DNA of 64,000 bases from Sulfurimicrobium sp964384915 (GTDB lineage Bacteria > Pseudomonadota > Gammaproteobacteria > Burkholderiales > Sulfuricellaceae): positions 1 to 64,000 of the forward strand of contig CAYLMA010000005.1 of the NCBI GenBank assembly GCA_964384915.1, given 5' to 3'. This document shows positions 32,372 through 42,348 of the stretch, one piece after another; within the stretch, counting starts at the first letter, position 1, and each line of letters opens with the position of its first letter. The notes under the pieces are model-generated. The model did no database searches and was not told the DNA's origin. It saw only the letters and a program-made list of their open reading frames with translations. The position numbers were made by a program, and so were the translations under genes.

Positions 32372-35300
32372 CTAATTACCTTCCCACGCTTTACTGTCCC
32401 CGCCACTTCTTTTCAACTTGGTCACCGTGGGATTATCCCATGTTCCGGTAATGCTGTATTCATAGGCAATAATTTGTCCGATCGGGTCCTTGAGCACTTT
32501 CTGAACCAGTAACGTAGTCAAGCCCAGCACGGGTCCGCCCAAAAATGCAGCCGCGCTGGAAACCGTATCGCCCATTACAGGCACCACGCGCACGCGTAAA
32601 TTTTGCGTTTCGCGATCCAGGCTGGCCTCTCCTTGCATGCTGACCTTGGCTGCGGGCCCTTCCATCCTGAAATCGTTACCGCTGACGACGCCCTGATCGG
32701 CTTTCACATTAACGAATATATCGTCAAAGGCAAAACCCTCGCTGAACACGTCACGAAAATCGAGAGTAATACGCCTTGGCAGCGCTTGCAGACTCAAAAT
32801 GCCAAGCAATTTCCCGAGCCCCGGTTCAATTTTCAGGAACTGCCCCCGATGCGCTTCCAGCGACATGGTTCCGCTCAGGGATGGATAATGGATCTCGGCC
32901 GGGCTGCCATTCCAGGAAAGTTTTCCTTTCAGTACCGCCTTGCCGCCCTTGACGCTGTCAGGATGACCCACCCGCTCCAGCAGTACGCCGATATCGCTGG
33001 TTTCGAGATGCAGGTTGAATCGGCTTTTCGGCTGCTGCAGCCAGTCCTGCCAGACCCCGTCGAGTGAGAGCGAGGTTTCAGGCGTATTCAATTTCAACCG
33101 TTCGATGCGCCAATCACGCCCGCTCGGCGCAGCAAGAAGTTCCAGCCGGCCCAACTGATTATTACGAATACTGAAGTTTTCGGCAATGACATCCAGCGCC
33201 GGAAATTCCGTACTTTCGACAGCAGTGCCCGGCTCACTCAGCTTGGGAGGCGCTGAAGGCGGGACGGCTAGCGACTTGAAGCGCCCACGCACCTTCCCTG
33301 CTCCACCCTGCTTCCAGTTGACGCTTCCATTCACTTCCTGGCTTTCAAGCGCGGCCTGCCACCCTTCGCCCTGCTTCCAGGCATTCACACTCAGATCCCT
33401 GAAGCGCTTGCCAAAAGCATCCACCACAGACAGTTTCAGATTGGCGCCATCAATGTCAAACCCATCGCCACTTCCCCCATTCCCTTGTGAAAGCTCGCGC
33501 CAGTGATCGATATCCAGGTAAGGCAGCGAGCCTTGCAACCAGATGCCATTCGCCGGCACATCAACCGGGCCGCTGCCCAGATGGATGGCGCCACGCACCA
33601 CCTTCATCTGGCCAGCCTGCTGGTGCCGCTCCAATTGTGCCGCCAACACATTGCCATAGCTGAAGCTAATGGCATCCTGATCGAGGCTGGCTGCCTTGCG
33701 CTCCACGCGCAACATGACGCTGTCACCTGGCGCCTTGTTGAGCGGCAAGGGGAGGGTGCTGCCCAGTCCCTTCAAATTGGATGTAAAAACCGCATTGGCC
33801 AGTTTCTTGCGCAAGCTTATCGCGCCATTCCAGTTTGCGCTTCCCTGCAGGCGCTGCAGCAGCGGGTGCGGGAAGGCCTTGCTCAGGCCAGCCGCCGTTG
33901 CCTTGCCATTTGCATTGATCTGGATCACGCCCTGCTGGGTAGAAGCCGTGATGGCCGCAGGCCCGCCAAGAAGCTGCGCGGTCATCCCGTGAATGGCGAC
34001 CGACGAACCGGTAAACTGAAGAGCACCGTTCACTTGTTCCAGCGCCGGCATCCCCTCGCCCAGCATCACCTTGTTGCCCTGAAAAAGATAACTGCCCGCC
34101 ACCTTGATATCGTCAAGACGACGCAGGGGAATTGTCAGGCCCAGTTTGAATGTACCGTTCCCGCTTGCGCTCATGCCCTGGCTAAAACCGTCGATCATGG
34201 CATTGACCGGACTGTGATCGATGAATTTCAGCATCTCCTGAGTCGGCCCCCGTGCTTCGCCATCGACCATAAGAATTTCATCAAAAACAAGCAGATCCGG
34301 TATCTGGACATGGACCTTGCTGATCTGCATGCCGTAGGTATGACCTGCGCGGGCAAAAATATCCATGCGCTTGCCGCGGAACAGCAGATCGACCGCGATC
34401 CCCTCTATCGCAGGCCATCCCGGCGCATATTCAAGCTTTCCTCCGTTCGCCTTGACGGCCACCTGGAACAGGCCGGACTTGCCATCCTCAAAGGGGAATT
34501 TCGCCAGATCCCCCTTCAGCTTCAATTGCACATCGCTGGCATTTCCTGCCTTGAGTGAACGCGCCAGCCAATCGCGTGTTTCCTGACCGATCACCAGCGG
34601 CATGTAATGGCTGACAAAGCGCGCATCCGCGCGACTGAACTGGGAGCTCAAATCAATCTGCCCAGGACCATTGCTGGTGGTGCGGTAGCTTCCGAAAGCC
34701 GTACCCGCCAGATGGCTATTGGCTAGCGACGCGCTGCTTAACTTGAATTCGTGCCGTCCTCCTTTGCTCTTCCAGCCTAGCTGGGCTGTCAGGGTATCGA
34801 GGCCCAGCGCGTGATCAAATACTCCCGGAAAATCCAACTTGAGTTGACGCGAATTGAGATTCAGCGTGCCGCCTTTCTCATTGGCATCGATGTTACCACT
34901 CAAATTTTCGAATCCGGGCAATCGGGCGCCAGAAGCAAAGGCATAAGTGCTAATCGCGAAATTTGAAAATTTTCCTTTGACCGCGTAGTGCTGGGGTTCC
35001 GGCCATGAGCCACTCCAGCCGGCAGAAAATTCGCGCAGCGTGCCTTTCGGTTGCACTTGCCGCAAGCCCGCCCGCATTTCATCATCGACGGGCAAATAAT
35101 CGGAAAGCACGAGTAGAGGCCCCAACTCCAGCCCATCTACTTTCAGCTCGCCCTGAGCGCTTTTTTTCCCGCGCGCCGGGAGAATCTTCAAGCTTGCATT
35201 GGATGGGCCAAAGACCGGGCCATCATTAAGGCGGAAACTGAACCCGCTGCCCTGCACCAGTTGCCCAGGAGCAAGATCCTTCCAGCTCAAGCGCCCGCTG

Positions 35301-36190
35301 ACCTGGGCAACATCCATTTTTGGCAACTCGGGGCGCAATCGCGCCAGGACATTATTCAGTTGCAAATCGACTGTCAGGTTTTTCAGCCTCTTGCCATCCA
35401 ATCCAAGCCATAGCCGCACACCACCGGCACCGCGTTCCAACTGGAAAGGCAGATCCACCCAGCTTCTCCACAGGCCGACATCGGTGTAATCAAGGCGTGT
35501 ATAAAGCGTGCCGGACCAGCCGGAAAGGTCTCCCAGCCCTTCCCCTTTCAGGTCGCCGCGAAGGTCGATTGGCAAGGCAAGAGACTGCGGCGGCACGGCA
35601 TGCACACCGAAGCGGTGGCGCTTGCCCCTATTTTCCAGGCGCAGATCGAGCTGGTTCAATGCGAGCAAGGGTGCCTGGCGCAGATCGTCCTGCCAGGTCA
35701 CAGTCGCCCCACGCACGATAATGCGATGCTGGCGCAGCAACCAGTCTGCAAACCCGCTTTCGCTGCCGGGCTGATTGACCCACACGCCGCCGACATAGAT
35801 CTCGCCCTTGGCGGTGCGGCGCAGCGCCAGATCAGGCCGGTCTATCTCCAGCGAATGGAGGCGAATTTCGCCCAGCGCCAGATTCCACCAGGCCAACGTC
35901 CCTTCGATGTGTTCCAGATGCAGGGCAACATTTCCGGCGGAATCATAGACATCGACGCCGCGCATGCTGAGGTGTGGCCGCAAGCCATCCCAGCCGCCAT
36001 TCATCACGCCGATGGTCACACGCTGCCCGGCGGCCTGGCTGATGGAACTGGCGATACTCTCACGGTAATCGGCGATATTGGGCAGCACCCAGTAGCGCAA
36101 GCCCAGCACGATAGAGGCGAACGTCAATCCGCTCAGGATCAGTGCCGAGACAAGAAAACGGTGCAGCCAGCGGGCGGTGGTTTTGAGCAT
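32372..36190 (-). CDS. yhdP: YhdP family protein (AsmA-like, DUF3971)
   Basis: 1272 aa from ATG 36188-36190; the frame continues 18 codons further, but into the terminator region. One N-terminal membrane anchor (RFLVSALILSGLTFASIVLG) is followed by a very long beta-rich periplasmic chain, ending with the AsmA-like domain (YPSLSGTMSLEAHRGQFLKI, RVVPVMGDTVSSAAAFLGGP). YhdP and relatives form bridges that move phospholipids to the outer membrane. Usual length about 1270, so it appears complete. Confidence 0.9.
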   Translation of the reverse strand: MLKTTARWLHRFLVSALILSGLTFASIVLGLRYWVLPNIADYRESIASSISQAAGQRVTIGVMNGGWDGLRPHLSMRGVDVYDSAGNVALHLEHIEGTLAWWNLALGEIRLHSLEIDRPDLALRRTAKGEIYVGGVWVNQPGSESGFADWLLRQHRIIVRGATVTWQDDLRQAPLLALNQLDLRLENRGKRHRFGVHAVPPQSLALPIDLRGDLKGEGLGDLSGWSGTLYTRLDYTDVGLWRSWVDLPFQLERGAGGVRLWLGLDGKRLKNLTVDLQLNNVLARLRPELPKMDVAQVSGRLSWKDLAPGQLVQGSGFSFRLNDGPVFGPSNASLKILPARGKKSAQGELKVDGLELGPLLVLSDYLPVDDEMRAGLRQVQPKGTLREFSAGWSGSWPEPQHYAVKGKFSNFAISTYAFASGARLPGFENLSGNIDANEKGGTLNLNSRQLKLDFPGVFDHALGLDTLTAQLGWKSKGGRHEFKLSSASLANSHLAGTAFGSYRTTSNGPGQIDLSSQFSRADARFVSHYMPLVIGQETRDWLARSLKAGNASDVQLKLKGDLAKFPFEDGKSGLFQVAVKANGGKLEYAPGWPAIEGIAVDLLFRGKRMDIFARAGHTYGMQISKVHVQIPDLLVFDEILMVDGEARGPTQEMLKFIDHSPVNAMIDGFSQGMSASGNGTFKLGLTIPLRRLDDIKVAGSYLFQGNKVMLGEGMPALEQVNGALQFTGSSVAIHGMTAQLLGGPAAITASTQQGVIQINANGKATAAGLSKAFPHPLLQRLQGSANWNGAISLRKKLANAVFTSNLKGLGSTLPLPLNKAPGDSVMLRVERKAASLDQDAISFSYGNVLAAQLERHQQAGQMKVVRGAIHLGSGPVDVPANGIWLQGSLPYLDIDHWRELSQGNGGSGDGFDIDGANLKLSVVDAFGKRFRDLSVNAWKQGEGWQAALESQEVNGSVNWKQGGAGKVRGRFKSLAVPPSAPPKLSEPGTAVESTEFPALDVIAENFSIRNNQLGRLELLAAPSGRDWRIERLKLNTPETSLSLDGVWQDWLQQPKSRFNLHLETSDIGVLLERVGHPDSVKGGKAVLKGKLSWNGSPAEIHYPSLSGTMSLEAHRGQFLKIEPGLGKLLGILSLQALPRRITLDFRDVFSEGFAFDDIFVNVKADQGVVSGNDFRMEGPAAKVSMQGEASLDRETQNLRVRVVPVMGDTVSSAAAFLGGPVLGLTTLLVQKVLKDPIGQIIAYEYSITGTWDNPTVTKLKRSGGDSKAWEGN

Positions 36191-36211
36191 GGAAACTCTA
36201 GCTAATAAAAA

Positions 36212-36241
36212 AACCGCAGCGGGAGCGCTCCCGCTGCGGTT
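36212..36241 (-). terminator. Terminator between acs and yhdP
   Basis: A 14-bp perfect inverted repeat (AACCGCAGCGGGAG / CTCCCGCTGCGGTT) with a 2-nt centre, followed on the minus strand by a TTTTTTTATT tract. It ends acs transcription. Confidence 0.9.
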
Positions 36242-36262
36242 CAATTATACGCTGTGTATCTG

Positions 36263-38230
36263 CTACTTAACCGGGGTCTTGAGTTGCTCCAGAATCGCCG
36301 GGTTCTCAAGGGTTGAAGTATCGGACGTAATTTCTTCGCCCTTGGCCAGCGCCCGCAACAGGCGGCGCATGATTTTGCCCGAACGCGTCTTGGGCAGGTT
36401 GTCGCCAAAACGGATTTCGTCCGGCTTGGCGATGGGGCCGATCTCCTTGCCCACCCAATCGCGCAGTTGCAGAGCAATCTGCTTCGCAGCGTCGCCCTCG
36501 GGCCGCGTGCCCTTGAGCACCACATAAGCCACCACGGCCTCGCCCTTGATTTCGTGCGGCTTGCCGACCACGGCGGCCTCTGCCACCAGTGGATTGGCCA
36601 CCAGTGCTGACTCGATCTCCATGGTCCCGAGACGATGCCCGGAAACATTCAGCACGTCGTCGATGCGGCCCATGATCCAGTAATAGCCGTCATTGTCTCG
36701 ATGAGAAGAGTCGCCGGCGAGATAATACTTGCCGCCCAGTTCCTCGGGGAAATAGGTTTTCTTGAAACGCTCCGGATCACCCCACAGCGTGCGCAACTGG
36801 GACGGGAAGGGGCGCTTGATCACCAGGAAACCGCCATGGCCTTTCTCTATCGGATGGCCGACTTCGTCCACGATATCGACCATAATCCCGGGCAAGGGCA
36901 AGGTGCATGAGCCCGGCTTGGTCGCCACTGCGCCAGGGAGCGGTGCGATCATGTGGCTGCCGGTTTCAGTCTGCCACCAGGTATCGACGATAGGGCAGCG
37001 GCTCTGCCCCACCACCTCGTGGTACCACATCCAGGCTTCGGGGTTGATCGGCTCGCCCACCGTGCCCAAAAGGCGCAGCGAGGAGAGGTCATATTGCTTG
37101 GGCAAATCGGCGCCCAGCTTGATCAGCGAGCGAATCGCCGTGGGCGCGGTATAGAAGGTGGTGACCTTGTGATCCTGGATCAGTTTCCAGAAGCGGCCGG
37201 CGTCGGGATAGGTGGGTATCCCCTCAAAAATCACCTCGGTCGCCCCCATCGCCAACGGACCATAGGCCACATAGGTATGGCCGGTAACCCAGCCCACGTC
37301 GGCGGTACACCAGTAAACATCCGTGGGCTTGTAATCGAACACCCATTTCATCGACAGGATGGCGCCGAGCAGAAAACCGCCAGTCGAGTGCTGCACGCCC
37401 TTGGGCTTGCCGGTCGAACCGGAGGTGTAAAGGATGAACAATGGATCTTCCGCACTGACCCAGGTCGGTTCGCAGGTTGCGGCCTGATTCTGGACCAGAT
37501 CGTGCCACCACAGATCGCGGGCGGCATCCCATTTGATCGCGCCGCCGCTGCGGCGGTAAACCACCACTTTCTCGACACAATCGCAGCCACCCATGGCGAG
37601 CGCCTCGTCCACCGCCACCTTGAGCGGGATCGCCTTGCCGCCGCGGATGCTTTCATCGGCTGTGACAACCGCCATGGCACCGGCATCGATAATGCGCTCG
37701 TGCAGGCTCTTGGCGGAAAAACCGCCGAACACCACGGAGTGGATCGCGCCGATCCGGGCGCACGCATGCATGGCCACCACTGCTTCGACCGACATCGGCA
37801 TGTAGATGATGACTCGGTCGCCCTTGCCGATATTGAGCGACTTCAGGCCATTGGCAAACTGGCACACGCGCTGGTGCAGTTCCCTGTAGCTGACATGGCT
37901 GACCTTGCCGTCGTCCGCCTCGAAAATGATCGCGGTCTTGTCGCCCTGCGTTGACAGGTGCTTGTCGAGACAGTTGTAGGAGACATTCATCTCGCCATCA
38001 TGGAACCAGCGGTAAAACGGTGCCTGGCTCTCATCCAGCACCTGGGTGAAAGGTTTTTTCCACTCGATGTGCTCGCGCGCCAGCCCAGCCCAGAAACCCT
38101 CGTAGTCCTGCTCAGCCTGAGCGCACAGAGCGTTGTACGAGGCGATCCCCGATACATTGGCCTGAGCCTGGAAGGCCTCGCTCGGGGGAAAAAGACGGGT
38201 TTCATGCAGTATTGATTCGATCGACGCCAT
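36263..38230 (-). CDS. acs: Acetyl-CoA synthetase
   Basis: 655 aa. ANL-superfamily motifs: ILYTSGSTGKPKGVQHSTGG, VGWVTGHTYVAYGP, the WWQTETG acid-specific loop and the C-terminal lysine in KTRSGKIMRRLLR that is acetylated to switch the enzyme off. It activates acetate to acetyl-CoA. Normal length. It starts about 130 nt before glnE on the other strand, with a GTGAGG repeat between. Confidence 0.97.
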   Translation of the reverse strand: MASIESILHETRLFPPSEAFQAQANVSGIASYNALCAQAEQDYEGFWAGLAREHIEWKKPFTQVLDESQAPFYRWFHDGEMNVSYNCLDKHLSTQGDKTAIIFEADDGKVSHVSYRELHQRVCQFANGLKSLNIGKGDRVIIYMPMSVEAVVAMHACARIGAIHSVVFGGFSAKSLHERIIDAGAMAVVTADESIRGGKAIPLKVAVDEALAMGGCDCVEKVVVYRRSGGAIKWDAARDLWWHDLVQNQAATCEPTWVSAEDPLFILYTSGSTGKPKGVQHSTGGFLLGAILSMKWVFDYKPTDVYWCTADVGWVTGHTYVAYGPLAMGATEVIFEGIPTYPDAGRFWKLIQDHKVTTFYTAPTAIRSLIKLGADLPKQYDLSSLRLLGTVGEPINPEAWMWYHEVVGQSRCPIVDTWWQTETGSHMIAPLPGAVATKPGSCTLPLPGIMVDIVDEVGHPIEKGHGGFLVIKRPFPSQLRTLWGDPERFKKTYFPEELGGKYYLAGDSSHRDNDGYYWIMGRIDDVLNVSGHRLGTMEIESALVANPLVAEAAVVGKPHEIKGEAVVAYVVLKGTRPEGDAAKQIALQLRDWVGKEIGPIAKPDEIRFGDNLPKTRSGKIMRRLLRALAKGEEITSDTSTLENPAILEQLKTPVK

Positions 38231-38264
38231 AATGCTCTTCTCCGCAGTGTTTTAGTCTCGTTGT

Positions 38265-38348
38265 AAAGTGAGGGGCAAGGCAAAAGTGAGAAAAAGCCAG
38301 GACGGATCGCTTAAATGCCCCTCACTCCTCTCCCCTCACTCCTCACGC
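38265..38348. repeat. GTGAGG/CCTCAC intergenic inverted repeat, second copy
   Basis: Between acs and glnE: GTGAGGGGCAAGG on the left, CCCCTCACTCCTCTCCCCTC plus ACTCCTCAC on the right. Same type as at 15994-16078; the sequence between the arms is unrelated. Confidence 0.6.
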
Positions 38349-38444
38349 CGCTAAGGGGATACAATGACGGCTAATAATATCGCTTTACGCCCGCGCTTTC
38401 CACATCCTGAATCGTATATCTTATACAAGACCAAGAAACCGACC

Positions 38445-41147
38445 ATGAGCACGCCTTCGCTTTCATCCGACCAGACACTCATCGAATCCGGGCTGCATCA
38501 CAGCCGTTATGTGCAGCGCCTGGCGCAAAGCAATCCCCATTTGCTGGAGGAATTGCACGCCGATTTGCACACCCCATGGAATGCCGAAGCGATGAAAGCC
38601 GCGCTGGAAGCGTCCGAAATCAACGATGAAGCCAGCCTCAAATCCGCCCTGCGCATGCTGCGCAAGCGCGTCATGCTGCGCCTGATCGTGCGCGACATCG
38701 GCGGCTTGGCCGACCTCGGCGAAGTCATGGGCAACGCCTCGCAACTGGCCGAGGTCACAACCGTTTTCGCCCTGGAGCGTTTGACGCCCTGGCTCAGCAC
38801 ACAATATGGCCAGCCCATCGGCGAAGAAAGCGGCAGCGTTCAGGAGTTGATCGTGGTCGGCATGGGCAAGCTCGGGGGCGGCGAACTTAATGTATCTTCG
38901 GATATCGACCTGATTTTCGCCTATCCGGAAGAGGGTGAAACCACGGGGCCGCGCCATGTCAGCAACCACGAGTATTTTACCGTGCTGGGCAAGAAACTGA
39001 TCACCGCCCTGCACGAGAACACGCAGGATGGTTTCGTCTTTCGCGTGGACATGCGGCTGCGGCCGTATGGCGATTCCGGCCCGCTGGCGGGCAGCTTTGC
39101 CATGCTGGAGAATTACTATCACACCCAGGGCAGGGAATGGGAGCGCTACGCCTGGATCAAGGGACGCCCCATTTGCGGCCGCCAGTACCAGGAACTAGCG
39201 GCCATGCTGCGCCCTTTCGTATTCCGCAAGTACCTGGATTTCGGCGCCTTTTCCTCGATGCGCGAACTCCACGCGCAAATCCGCCGCGAAGTGCAGCGCC
39301 GCGAACTGGACGACAATATCAAGCTCGGCCCCGGCGGCATCCGCGAAATAGAATTCATCACCCAGGTATTCCAGCTTATCCGCGGCGGCAAGGAAACCGC
39401 GCTGCAAACGCGCTCCACCCTGGAAGCCATGGACCTGATCGCCCAGCGCGAATTGATGCAGCCTCAAGCGGTCGACGAATTGCGCGCGGCCTATGTCTTT
39501 CTGCGCAATCTGGAGCACCGTCTGCAGTATCTTGACGATGCCCAGACCCAGACCCTGCCAGGCAATGAAAATGACCGCCAACTGATCGCCTCTTCCATGC
39601 ACTTTGGCAGCTGGCAGGATTTCCTTGCCGCCCTCAACGTCCATCGCCAGAAGGTAACGCGCCATTTCGAACAGGTTTTCGCCGCGCCGCACAGCCAGCA
39701 GCAGAGCCACCCGCTTACCGGCCTGTGGCAGGGCATGCTGGACGAGGCAGAAGCGGCGGTACGGCTTGAAGAACTGGGCTACAAGGATGGCAGCGGCACC
39801 TGGCAACGCCTTGCCAGCCTGCGCCAGAGCAATCGTTACAAGCAGTTGCCGGACACCAGCCGCAGCCGGTTCGACGCCCTGCTGCCGCCGCTGATCGAAG
39901 TGGCGACAGCCTTCCCCAATCCGGACGAAACCCTGGAGCGCATCCTCAAGCTGCTGGAAAACATTAGCCGTCGCGCCGCCTACCTCGCCCTGCTGCTGGA
40001 ATACCCGCAGACCCTGAACCAGGTTGCAAGGCTGTGCAGCACCAGCCCGTGGGTTTCCGACTATCTCACGCAACACCCGGTGCTGCTGGATGAACTGCTC
40101 GACATTCGCACGCTCCATGCCGCCCCGGACCGGGGCAAGGCCAAGGCCGAACTGCGCGCCTTGCTGGATGGCGCCGAGGGCGATACCGAACGGCAAATGG
40201 ACATCCTGCGCCACTTCAAGCAGGCCCAGATATTCCGCCTGGTCGCGCAGGACCTGGCAGAGGTCTTGCCGCTTGAACGCCTTTCCGATCACCTCAGCGA
40301 CCTGGCGGACATGATCCTGGATGAGACCCTGCGCCTGTGCTGGCAGGGATTACGCGTCAGGCACCGCGACCAGCCGCGTTTCGCGGTGATCGGCTATGGC
40401 AAGCTGGGCGGCAAGGAAATCGGTTACGCTTCCGATCTCGACATCATCTTCCTGTATGACGACGATGCAGAGGAAGCTGCGGAGGTCTACGCCAAACTGG
40501 GGCAACGCATGAATACCTGGCTCACCAGCCTGACCCCTGCCGGCATGCTCTACGACACCGACTTGCGCCTGCGCCCCAATGGCGCCAGCGGTCTCCTGGT
40601 CAGTTCGGTCGAGGCCTTCGCCCAATACCAGCACACCCAGGCCTGGGCGTGGGAGCACCAGGCCCTGACCCGCGCCCGGTATTGCGCAGGAGATGCGGAA
40701 ATCGGCGCCCGTTTCGAGCAGATTCGCCATGCGGTGCTGACGCACGAACGCGATGCGGCTGCGCTGAAAAAGGAAGTGCTGGAAATGCGCCAGAAAATGC
40801 TCGACGCCCATCCCAACAAAAGCGGCCAGTTCGATCTCAAGCACGACCGCGGCGGCATCATCGATGTGGAATTCGCGGTGCAGTACCTGGTCCTCGCCCA
40901 TGCCCATGCGCACCCCGAACTGACGCGCAACATCGGCAACCTGGCGCTGCTCAGGCTGGCGGCTGAACTGGGACTGATTCCGGCCGAGCAGGCCGAGAGC
41001 ACGCGCGACGCCTACCGCCACTTTCGCCAGTGGCAGCATGCGCTACGACTGCAGAGTGCCGAATATGCCCGCATCGATCCAGAGCAGGCCGCCCCATACG
41101 TAGCAGGGGTCAAGGCATTGTGGGATAGCGTGATGGGGGAAAACTAG
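38445..41147 (+). CDS. glnE: Glutamine synthetase adenylyltransferase / deadenylase
   Basis: 900 aa. Two nucleotidyltransferase domains are visible: GMGKLGGGELNVSSDIDLIF (N-terminal, removes AMP) and GYGKLGGKEIGYASDLDIIF (C-terminal, adds AMP), each with a GlnD-like helical domain. It controls glutamine synthetase in response to PII (glnB is at 44902). The start is taken as MSTPSL; a start at 38364 with AAGGGG is possible but would add an unusual N-terminus. Confidence 0.95.
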   Translation: MSTPSLSSDQTLIESGLHHSRYVQRLAQSNPHLLEELHADLHTPWNAEAMKAALEASEINDEASLKSALRMLRKRVMLRLIVRDIGGLADLGEVMGNASQLAEVTTVFALERLTPWLSTQYGQPIGEESGSVQELIVVGMGKLGGGELNVSSDIDLIFAYPEEGETTGPRHVSNHEYFTVLGKKLITALHENTQDGFVFRVDMRLRPYGDSGPLAGSFAMLENYYHTQGREWERYAWIKGRPICGRQYQELAAMLRPFVFRKYLDFGAFSSMRELHAQIRREVQRRELDDNIKLGPGGIREIEFITQVFQLIRGGKETALQTRSTLEAMDLIAQRELMQPQAVDELRAAYVFLRNLEHRLQYLDDAQTQTLPGNENDRQLIASSMHFGSWQDFLAALNVHRQKVTRHFEQVFAAPHSQQQSHPLTGLWQGMLDEAEAAVRLEELGYKDGSGTWQRLASLRQSNRYKQLPDTSRSRFDALLPPLIEVATAFPNPDETLERILKLLENISRRAAYLALLLEYPQTLNQVARLCSTSPWVSDYLTQHPVLLDELLDIRTLHAAPDRGKAKAELRALLDGAEGDTERQMDILRHFKQAQIFRLVAQDLAEVLPLERLSDHLSDLADMILDETLRLCWQGLRVRHRDQPRFAVIGYGKLGGKEIGYASDLDIIFLYDDDAEEAAEVYAKLGQRMNTWLTSLTPAGMLYDTDLRLRPNGASGLLVSSVEAFAQYQHTQAWAWEHQALTRARYCAGDAEIGARFEQIRHAVLTHERDAAALKKEVLEMRQKMLDAHPNKSGQFDLKHDRGGIIDVEFAVQYLVLAHAHAHPELTRNIGNLALLRLAAELGLIPAEQAESTRDAYRHFRQWQHALRLQSAEYARIDPEQAAPYVAGVKALWDSVMGEN

Positions 41148-41360
41148 ATGTACATCATCGCCATCGGCTGGCTCTACGTGGTATTGATGATGGCCTTCAC
41201 CGAAACCAGTATTACCGCCGGAGTAATGACCTTCCTGTTTTACGGGCTGGCGCCGCTTGCCGTCTTTCTCTGGTTGTTCGGCACGCCTCAGCGCAGGCGC
41301 TCAATGGCCGCCAAGGAAAAGGCCGGCAAGCCAGATGGAACTGATGCCAAGCCCGATTAG
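41148..41360 (+). CDS. Small two-span membrane protein (70 aa)
   Basis: The ATG directly follows the glnE stop codon; GGGGGAAA from the end of glnE can serve as ribosome binding site. Two hydrophobic segments (IAIGWLYVVLMMAF, VMTFLFYGLAPLAVFLWLFG) precede a basic tail ending KPDGTDAKPD. Its last 60 nt overlap the 3' end of the convergent ZIP gene. Function unknown. Confidence 0.7.
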   Translation: MYIIAIGWLYVVLMMAFTETSITAGVMTFLFYGLAPLAVFLWLFGTPQRRRSMAAKEKAGKPDGTDAKPD

Positions 41361-42077
41361 CGTCACCTGCTGGATTGTGGCCTTGATCTCGGGGCGCTTG
41401 TGCAGGCCCGGAATCAGATCCGCCACCGCCACATAAATCATGCTGGCAGCCGCAATACCGAGGAAATAAGGCACGACTTCCTGCATCGATTGCAGCGCAA
41501 AATATGCCAGCACACCGCCCACCAGCGTCGCCAGGCTCGACAGCAGATTGAAGATAAACGCCTGGCGCCGGGTATAGCCGGAATGCAGCAGGATCAGGAA
41601 ATCGCCCACTTCCTGCGGAATCTCGTGCGCGATGATGGCCAGCGAAGTCACCACCCCCACCTGCACGTCCACCATGAAAGCGGCGGCAATCAGAATGCCA
41701 TCGACGAAATTATGGAAGGTATCCCCCACCATGATCATCATGCCGCTGCGCCCGTGGTCGGTATGGCCGTCGTGCACGCCATGCATCTCGCACTCTTCCG
41801 TATGGTGGCAGTGCCGCCACAGCACCAGCTTTTCCAGGGTAAAGAACAGCAGGATGCCAAACAGCACCGTGCCTGCCATGGTATGCACATCGTGGTTCAG
41901 CTCGAAGGCATGCGGCAGGATTTCCAGGAACACCGCGCCCAGCAAGGCGCCGATCGCGTAGCTCACCAGCAGGGGCACCATCGAGGCGCGCGCTGACAGG
42001 GCGAACAAGGCAGCGGCGGCAACGCTTAACACGCCGCCGAGCAGGCTTGAAACGATGATCCAGGCAAGTATGGACAT
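41301..42077 (-). CDS. ZIP family metal transporter
   Basis: 258 aa from ATG 42075-42077. Several membrane segments with the ZIP signatures GDTFHNFVDGILIAAAF and AIIAHEIPQEVGDFLILLHS (HExPQE metal site), plus a histidine-rich loop (HCHHTEECEMHGVHDGHTDH) before segment IV. Imports divalent metals such as zinc or iron. A TATAAT lies 30 nt upstream on this strand. Confidence 0.92.
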   Translation of the reverse strand: MSILAWIIVSSLLGGVLSVAAAALFALSARASMVPLLVSYAIGALLGAVFLEILPHAFELNHDVHTMAGTVLFGILLFFTLEKLVLWRHCHHTEECEMHGVHDGHTDHGRSGMMIMVGDTFHNFVDGILIAAAFMVDVQVGVVTSLAIIAHEIPQEVGDFLILLHSGYTRRQAFIFNLLSSLATLVGGVLAYFALQSMQEVVPYFLGIAAASMIYVAVADLIPGLHKRPEIKATIQQVTLIGLGISSIWLAGLFLGGH

Positions 42078-42348
42078 GGGACGAGAATGATTTTCGAAAA
42101 CCGCTATTATACGGAGGCTGTCAAGTCTTCGGCATGATTCTGGAAAATCTAAATCTCGCCCTGTCAATGCTGCGGAATCGGGCACATATCCTGAAACAGT
42201 CGGTCAAATAGGTAAGGACCGTCAATGCGATGTCACGCTAGCCATATTTTTCGCTGAAGTGCTGTGAACCCAAGCCACTCTGGTCTCCATGGACGATTCA
42301 GGCTCAACGGCGGCGAACTCGCGCGCATCAGCTTGCGTGCATTCGCTG
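42078..42348. other. Intergenic stretch without a gene
   Basis: 271 nt between the ZIP gene and pgeF. Apart from the TATAAT at 42106-42111 (minus strand) I see no coding frame or structure of note. Confidence 0.6.

Noticed and set aside
41301..41360. Overlap of the 70-aa membrane gene with the ZIP gene as an assembly error
   Set aside because: Both 3' ends look natural (a basic tail and a short membrane-protein end), and convergent 3' overlaps of this size are common.
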